64,000 nt of DNA from assembly GCA_014529385.2 (NCBI GenBank), contig CM043953.1, positions 80,237,838-80,301,837 on the forward strand, in the 5' to 3' direction. The DNA comes from Adiantum capillus-veneris. Lineage: Eukaryota; Streptophyta; Polypodiopsida; Polypodiales; Pteridaceae. The notes under the pieces were generated by a model that was given only the letters and a program-made list of their open reading frames with translations, had not been told where the DNA came from and ran no database searches. This document shows, one piece after another, positions 59,295 through 64,000 of the stretch (positions are counted from its first letter, which is position 1; each line of letters starts with the position of its first letter). Both the position numbers and the translations under genes were made by a program.

Positions 59295-60200
59295 GTGTTG
59301 GGGTATAGGCACATGGGCCTTGCCCAGCCGCCTAGGTCTTGGGGAAATAGGGGGACGATCTGGGTAACACCTGAGGGAGATGAAATGCCACCACTCGTAC
59401 CTTTAAATATGATAGAAGCAATGCATATAGCTTCTGTTGACCTACAAGCTGAAGGCTTGACTGAAATTGGAACAAGTAGCGTCTCACAAGGCTATAGCCC
59501 ATACGATTCAAAGTCAAAATCATAAATTGAAATTGACTCTGAGGACGAAGAATCTGAGTTAAATCCTAGTGCAAATGTGGAGACAAACCATTCAGGGCCC
59601 AGTGGTACCCTAGATGACAATCTATTCAAGGGAGCAGAAGACACATAGTGATTCATCTAGTGACTCTTCACTAGAGATCGGCCGTAATAAAAAAATAGAC
59701 AAGAAGAGTAGGAGATATAAGAGGCGACGCTATCGAGCAAATGTACGTGCTAGAATAAATGAAAAGAAATCTATCGCAAAATGGCTTAATTATATAGGGG
59801 CATACGATGCTCATCAAAAGTTGGTAGATAACTGGGGTGAATACCTTCAAAGTGTTATGTGGTGTAGTCCACAACCCATTAACATCGCAAAACTAGAGGC
59901 TATAGAGAAGCCATACCGTAAGGAGACGACAAAATATAGAGTTAGCTCAACAACAAAAGGAAGCATAAGTGAAATCAGAGTCCACAGAACAACAAGACCT
60001 CACAGACTTACACCCTGCACCTGAACATTTCAAATCGTACACCACAGAGGAATGTAAGGTTGTGTATACAAAGGCTCGAAGAAAACCTATCAATGGAAGC
60101 AATGGAGTTTATGACGATCCAATGATAGTTAAGGAGATAGAGTTAGTAGACCCAGGAGAAGAGTCCAAACCTGTTTTCATTGCCGAAGATCTGACATAGA
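59295..60200 (+). pseudogene. TE5 linker upstream of reverse transcriptase
   Basis: Three overlapping frames. An acidic Ser/Glu stretch near 59525-59640, then a strongly basic one (KKSRRYKRRRYRANVRARI, about 59705-59760). It ends in PVFIAEDLT. It resembles in position and composition the protease-RT spacer of TE1. No protease active site found. Confidence 0.5.
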
Positions 60201-61714
60201 GTGAGGAGTATGTACTTAAAGAACTTCTAAAGGAATTCAAGGATATATTTGCTTGGACATATCATGATATGAAAGGTGTTCCACCTTCCGTGGTACAACA
60301 CACGATCCCCATGAATAGCATGGCTAAACCAGTTTAGCAACGAACCTACCCAATGAATCCTAAGTATGCAAAGATTTTTCAAGAAGAGATTGAAAGCTGG
60401 TCAAATGCGGATTCAAATACCCTATTGAGCACTCAGAATGGGTGTCTCCAATAGTGATTGTGCCGAAAAAAATGGGAAACTTAGAGTGTGCGTGGATCTC
60501 AAGAAGGTCAATGCCGCCACTAGGAGGGACCATTACCCCTTGCCATATTCAGAACACGTGCTTGAAAGAGTTGCAGGGAAGGAAGCTTATAGCTTTTCGA
60601 TGGGTATTCTGGCTACAATCAAATCACAATTGCGTTAGAGGACCAAGCTAAAACGGCTTTTATAACCAAATTTTGAGTGTTTGTATTTCGTGTTATGGCT
60701 TTTGGCTTAACCAATGCCTCTGCTACCTTTCAAAGATTAATAAACACTGCTTTTAGAGAATATTTGAGAGAGTTTTGTGAAGCTTTCTTAGATGACCTTT
60801 GTGTTTATTCCTCTTGGAAGGAACATCTATCATGTTTACAAAAAGTGTTTGAGAAGTGCAAATTGTATCGCATCTCCCTAAACCCTTTCAAATGCCAATT
60901 TTGGGTTAAACATGGAGTCATTTTAGGGCATATAGTGTCCAAAAATGGGATTTCCACAGATGAGGGAAAAATTAAAGCCATTGTTGAATTGCCACCACGT
61001 ACAAACTATAAAGGAGTTCAAAGGTTCATGGGTCATGCTGGTTATTACCGACGGTTTATTTTAAACTTTGCCGAGATAGCTCGTCCTTTGTACAAGCTTC
61101 TTATTAAGTTCCACTAGACCGCGGAGTGTGACCATGCTTATGAGTCATTGAAAAAGACCTTGACAAGTGCTCCCATTCTACGAGTACCCAATTGGAATGT
61201 AATTTTCCATGTGCATATTGTTGCATCCAGATTTGCTATTAGGTGTGTTCTAGCTCAACCAGGAGAACATAAATTGGACTACCCCATTAGCTTCGTGAGT
61301 CGTCAATTGAATGATGCTGAGAGAAACTACACCACTACAGAGCAGGAAGGTTTAACTATGATTTACGTAGTGAAGAAATTTTTCTACTACCTTCTTGCCA
61401 ACAAGTTTGTTTTCTATGTGGATCATCAAACCTTGTTGTATCTAGTAAATAAACCCTGTTCCATGGGAAGAATTACATGATGGTTGTTGATTCTTCTTGA
61501 GTTTGATTTTACTGTTGTGTGGAGACCTGGTAAAAGACATGTGATGGCGGATCATTTGTCTCGCATACCCAATGGTGAAGCCCCTACTGGAGTTGATGAT
61601 GAATTGCCTGATACTTCCTTATTTCTAGTCGAGACCATGCCTGAATGGGGTGAGAAGATTGTGAACTTTCTAGTTAATGGTTTTCCACCCAAAGAGCTTC
61701 GTATAAAGATATAG
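60201..61714 (+). pseudogene. TE5 reverse transcriptase and RNase H
   Basis: RT N-terminus (EFKDIFAWTYHDMKG, about 60240), LRVCVDLKKVN block, MAFGLTNASATFQRL (about 60700) and the catalytic FLDD (about 60795). Downstream, GHIVSKNGIS, then RNase H with VASRFAIRCVLAQP, a TTEQEGLTMIYVVKKF block and VDHQTLLYLV, and the IPNGEAPTGVDDELPD linker. Stops near 60340, 60676, 61117 and 61481. Confidence 0.9.
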
Positions 61715-62780
61715 CTCAAAAATTGTTAAAAGAATGTGAACCTTATTCTCTCATTGTAGGAACTCTCTACAAGCTAGGGAAGGACAATATTCTTAGACAT
61801 TGTGCCCGTGAGGATGAGTATTTATACATACTGCAAGAAGCCCACATGGGTATAGTCAGAGACATTTCTCAGGGGAACTAACTGCTAAAAAGGTGTTGCA
61901 ATCAGGCTATTGGTGGCCTACCTTATTCAAAGATGCATCACTTTTTGCAAAAGGATGTGATGAATGCCAACATTACAAATTCACACAATGAAAGGATAAG
62001 ATTCCCTTACATCCTGTTAAAGTGACTCAACCATTTGAAAAATGGGGTTTAGACTTTGTAGGCCCAATTAGTCCGGCAGCTCGTAGCACTCAATCTCAAT
62101 ATATTATCGTTGCCACTGACTATGTGACAAAGTGGACGGAAGCCATGGCGACGCATAAGGCTGATGCAAGGTCAACTGCCAAGTTTCTCTTTGAGAACAT
62201 TATTACAAGATTTGGTTGTCCCTTTGAGATTGTGAGTGACAATGGCACTCATTTTATAAATGGAGCTATAAAGGAACTCACGACAAACTTCATGATAGCT
62301 CACCATAAGTCTACACCGTATTACCCGCAAGCAAATGGCCAAGCTGAGAGCACTAACAAGACCTTAATTTCTATCTTGACAAAAACAGTGGAAGCTCATC
62401 ACAAACATTGGGATTTGAGGCTGACATAAGCTCTATGGGCTTATCGTACTTCTTACAAAGTGGCTATTAATTATACACCATTCAAAATGGTATATGGCCA
62501 AGAAGTAGTTATGCCATGGGAGTTTGTAATTCCTAGTCTACACGTAGCTTCACAAGAAGGTTGGGATGGTAACCCTTTAGTTGAGTGCTTATATATCCTC
62601 GAGAGATTAGATGAAGAAAGGCAATTGGCTGTGCAAAATTCACTTGTGGAGAAAGATAGGAGGAAGAAATGGTTTGATCGTCATCTAAAGGACAAAGATA
62701 TCAACGTTGGTGATAAAGTCCTTATGTATGAAGTGTGTAACGAGAAGAAAAAGTTGAAATATGCGGGAAAAGGACCATAG
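61715..62780 (+). pseudogene. TE5 integrase
   Basis: Zinc-binding N-terminus decayed (about 61800-61990: AHMG, C.ECQH). Core in one frame from 62022: WGLDFVGP, VSDNGTHF, QAESTNK, with exact 35-residue D-E spacing; VATDYVTKW is intact. One stop near 62427, then the C-terminal part (FKMVYGQEVVMPWEF, NVGDKVLMYE) to 62780. No chromodomain. Confidence 0.9.
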
Positions 62781-62799
62781 CATGCAAAATCACCCCAAG

Positions 62800-63345
62800 G
62801 TACCATTTGGGTCTAAACTCTTGATGGAGTAGAAATTGGATTCCTCAATGGGAGTAAATTTAAAAGATATTATGATCCTTTAAGCCAAAAGGAACTATGT
62901 GCCATCCATAAAAAAAAACCAGCCAAGGCACAAGCCAAGTTGAAGAAGATACAAGCTCAAGCTGAGGCTAAGGAGCGACAACAACGTATAAGATGCCAAC
63001 GAGAGGCCAACCTGGGAGTTACACATGCATTCCACGTTGAAACAGAGGATGAGTGGTTAGAATCTGACACACCTAAGTACCATGTGGTCTAAACTCTATG
63101 GAGTAGAAATTTTCCTCATTGGGGAGTAAATTTAAAAGATATTATGATCCTTTAAGCCAAAAGGAACTATGTGCCATCCATAAAAAAAAACCAGCCAAGG
63201 CACAAGCCAAGTTGAAGAAGATACAAGCTCAAGCTGAGGCTAAGGAGCGACAACAACGTATAAGATGCCAACGAGAGGCCAACCTGGGAGTTACACATGC
63301 ATTCCACGTTGAAACAGAGGATGAGTGGTTAGAATCTGACACACC
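62800..63345 (+). repeat. 272-bp tandem duplication in TE5
   Basis: Two adjacent copies, period 272 (GTAAATTTAAAAGATATTAT at 62854 and 63126). Each encodes the integrase tail FLNGSKFKRYY followed by a Lys/Gln/Ala-rich linker. The copies are nearly identical, so the duplication is recent. Confidence 0.92.
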
Positions 63346-63700
63346 TCTACGATACCCTATTCAGCTAAATAACACCTATGGAAAAGTGCTATATAACGCC
63401 TTATTGGACATGGGTGCTAAGTATAATCTGCTATCATATGGAGTGTGGTGTCAGTTAGGAAATCCATCTCTATCTGAGAGTATTATCCAAGTCAAGTGTG
63501 TTAACAAGAAAAAAACCACGATTTTTGAAATCTGGCACACTTTTGTCAATTATGACAACGGGGTTGTAGCTCAAGACTTTTTGGTCATACCTGCTGGAAC
63601 TATGTAGGGTAATATAAACCTATGATGCACATGGATGATAGCAACCAAATGCACTATTGATTGGGGGAATGGGGGTGTCGCAACGCAAAAACCAACTCTT
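63119..63700 (+). pseudogene. TE5 retropepsin-like domain, downstream of integrase
   Basis: Open frame 63119-63607 joins the integrase-tail motif SKFKRYY, a basic helical linker (KKKPAKAQAKLKKIQAQAEA) and a protease-like domain: YNALLDMGAKYNLLSYGVW (D-M-G where D-T/S-G is usual) and AQDFLVIPAGTM. After two stops, an ATKCTIDWGNGGV-like end near 63640 matches the C-terminal part of gypsy proteases (LG-x-WM...IDW). Proteases normally precede RT, so the order is odd. Confidence 0.7.
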
Positions 63701-64000
63701 AGCCCTGCCACTCAAGCCCTAGTCCCTGAGATATTTCCTCTTAAGGAAATAAAACCCAGAACATTGGATGTCCAGGAGGTTGAACCATATGTCTCCATAG
63801 CCCAACTCTCTAGAGCTTCAACTTCTGTAGTTGAATAAAGCTTGAGACACACAAGACCCATCCTAATATAACAAAGAAAACATACAAGTGGGTCCCTAAA
63901 GATTCTTTAGCGACCATTGCTAGTGCTAAGAAATAGGAGCCTGGCAAGAGACGTCTCACTCGCCCCAAGAAATGTAAAGAAAAGCTGCATTGGATTCCTA
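63701..64000 (+). other. TE5 downstream sequence, unidentified
   Basis: A short frame to 63838 (Pro/Val/Ser-rich, QEVEPYVSIAQLSRA) then stops. Not enough sequence before the window end to identify it. Confidence 0.4.

Larger units (their letters stand above)
59295..64000 (+). mobile_element. TE5: decayed Ty3/gypsy element, unusual domain order, cut by window end
   Basis: Plus strand. Order seen: protease-RT linker, reverse transcriptase, RNase H, integrase, basic linker (tandemly duplicated), retropepsin-like domain, then unidentified sequence to the window end. No LTR is visible on either side and nothing protease-like precedes RT. Its pol is nearest to TE1 within this window (same GVDD.LPD linker). 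Stops and shifts break pol. Confidence 0.85.

Overview
This is nuclear DNA of a vascular plant, most likely one with a large, repeat-rich genome. A homosporous fern would fit, but the species cannot be fixed from the sequence. Evidence: plant-type Ty3/gypsy and L1-like elements, initiator-tRNA primer sites (TGGTATCAGAGC), cytochrome P450s of the CYP72 clan with GT-AG introns, and many long (GA)n tracts. There are no bacterial operons or CRISPR arrays. About three quarters of the window is transposable-element DNA in nested layers; the only host-type genes seen are two P450 loci.

Layout. 1-14160: a decayed P450 on the minus strand (P450-1). Its last coding exon is split by a complete 11 kb Ty3/gypsy element (TE1, 1420-12454, 5-bp target duplication CTTGT), so the final codons lie at 1372-1419 and the rest at 12455-13432. 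14160-17508: no recognised gene, four GA/GT microsatellites. 17509-20397: a 5'-truncated LINE (LINE-A) whose 3' end abuts a 105-bp (GA)n tract. 20398-28960: an old gypsy remnant and LTR, the LTR split by TE4 (21665-28357, 2-kb LTRs, TSD CTCTC). 28960-37824: an L1-type LINE (LINE-B, minus strand) interrupted by the non-autonomous TE3 (31696-35467, TSD CTGCC) and by a solo-like LTR (35769-36498). 37825-39934: two more LTRs. 40277-48735: TE2, a young intact gypsy element with 1477-bp LTRs, TSD CAATA and one 1753-codon gag-pol frame. 49023-51028: P450-2 (plus strand), catalytically complete but lacking its N-terminal exon. 51310-57870: a GA-associated repeat family, a tRNA-derived SINE with a 42-bp C/G homopolymer end, and non-coding DNA. 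59295-64000: a decayed gypsy element (TE5) cut by the window end, carrying a retropepsin-like domain downstream of integrase.

Most notable: (1) a LINE-A fragment sits inside a (GA)n tract, and a related unfilled site occurs 6 kb away, suggesting microsatellite-targeted insertion; (2) LINE-A ends in a canonical PCNA-interaction (PIP-box) motif; (3) TE5 has its protease after integrase; (4) TE1 carries a 2-kb accessory reading frame after pol; (5) the SINE ends in poly(G). All names TE1-TE5, LINE-A/B and P450-1/2 are local labels. Coordinates and identities were read by eye; no alignment or database search was run.
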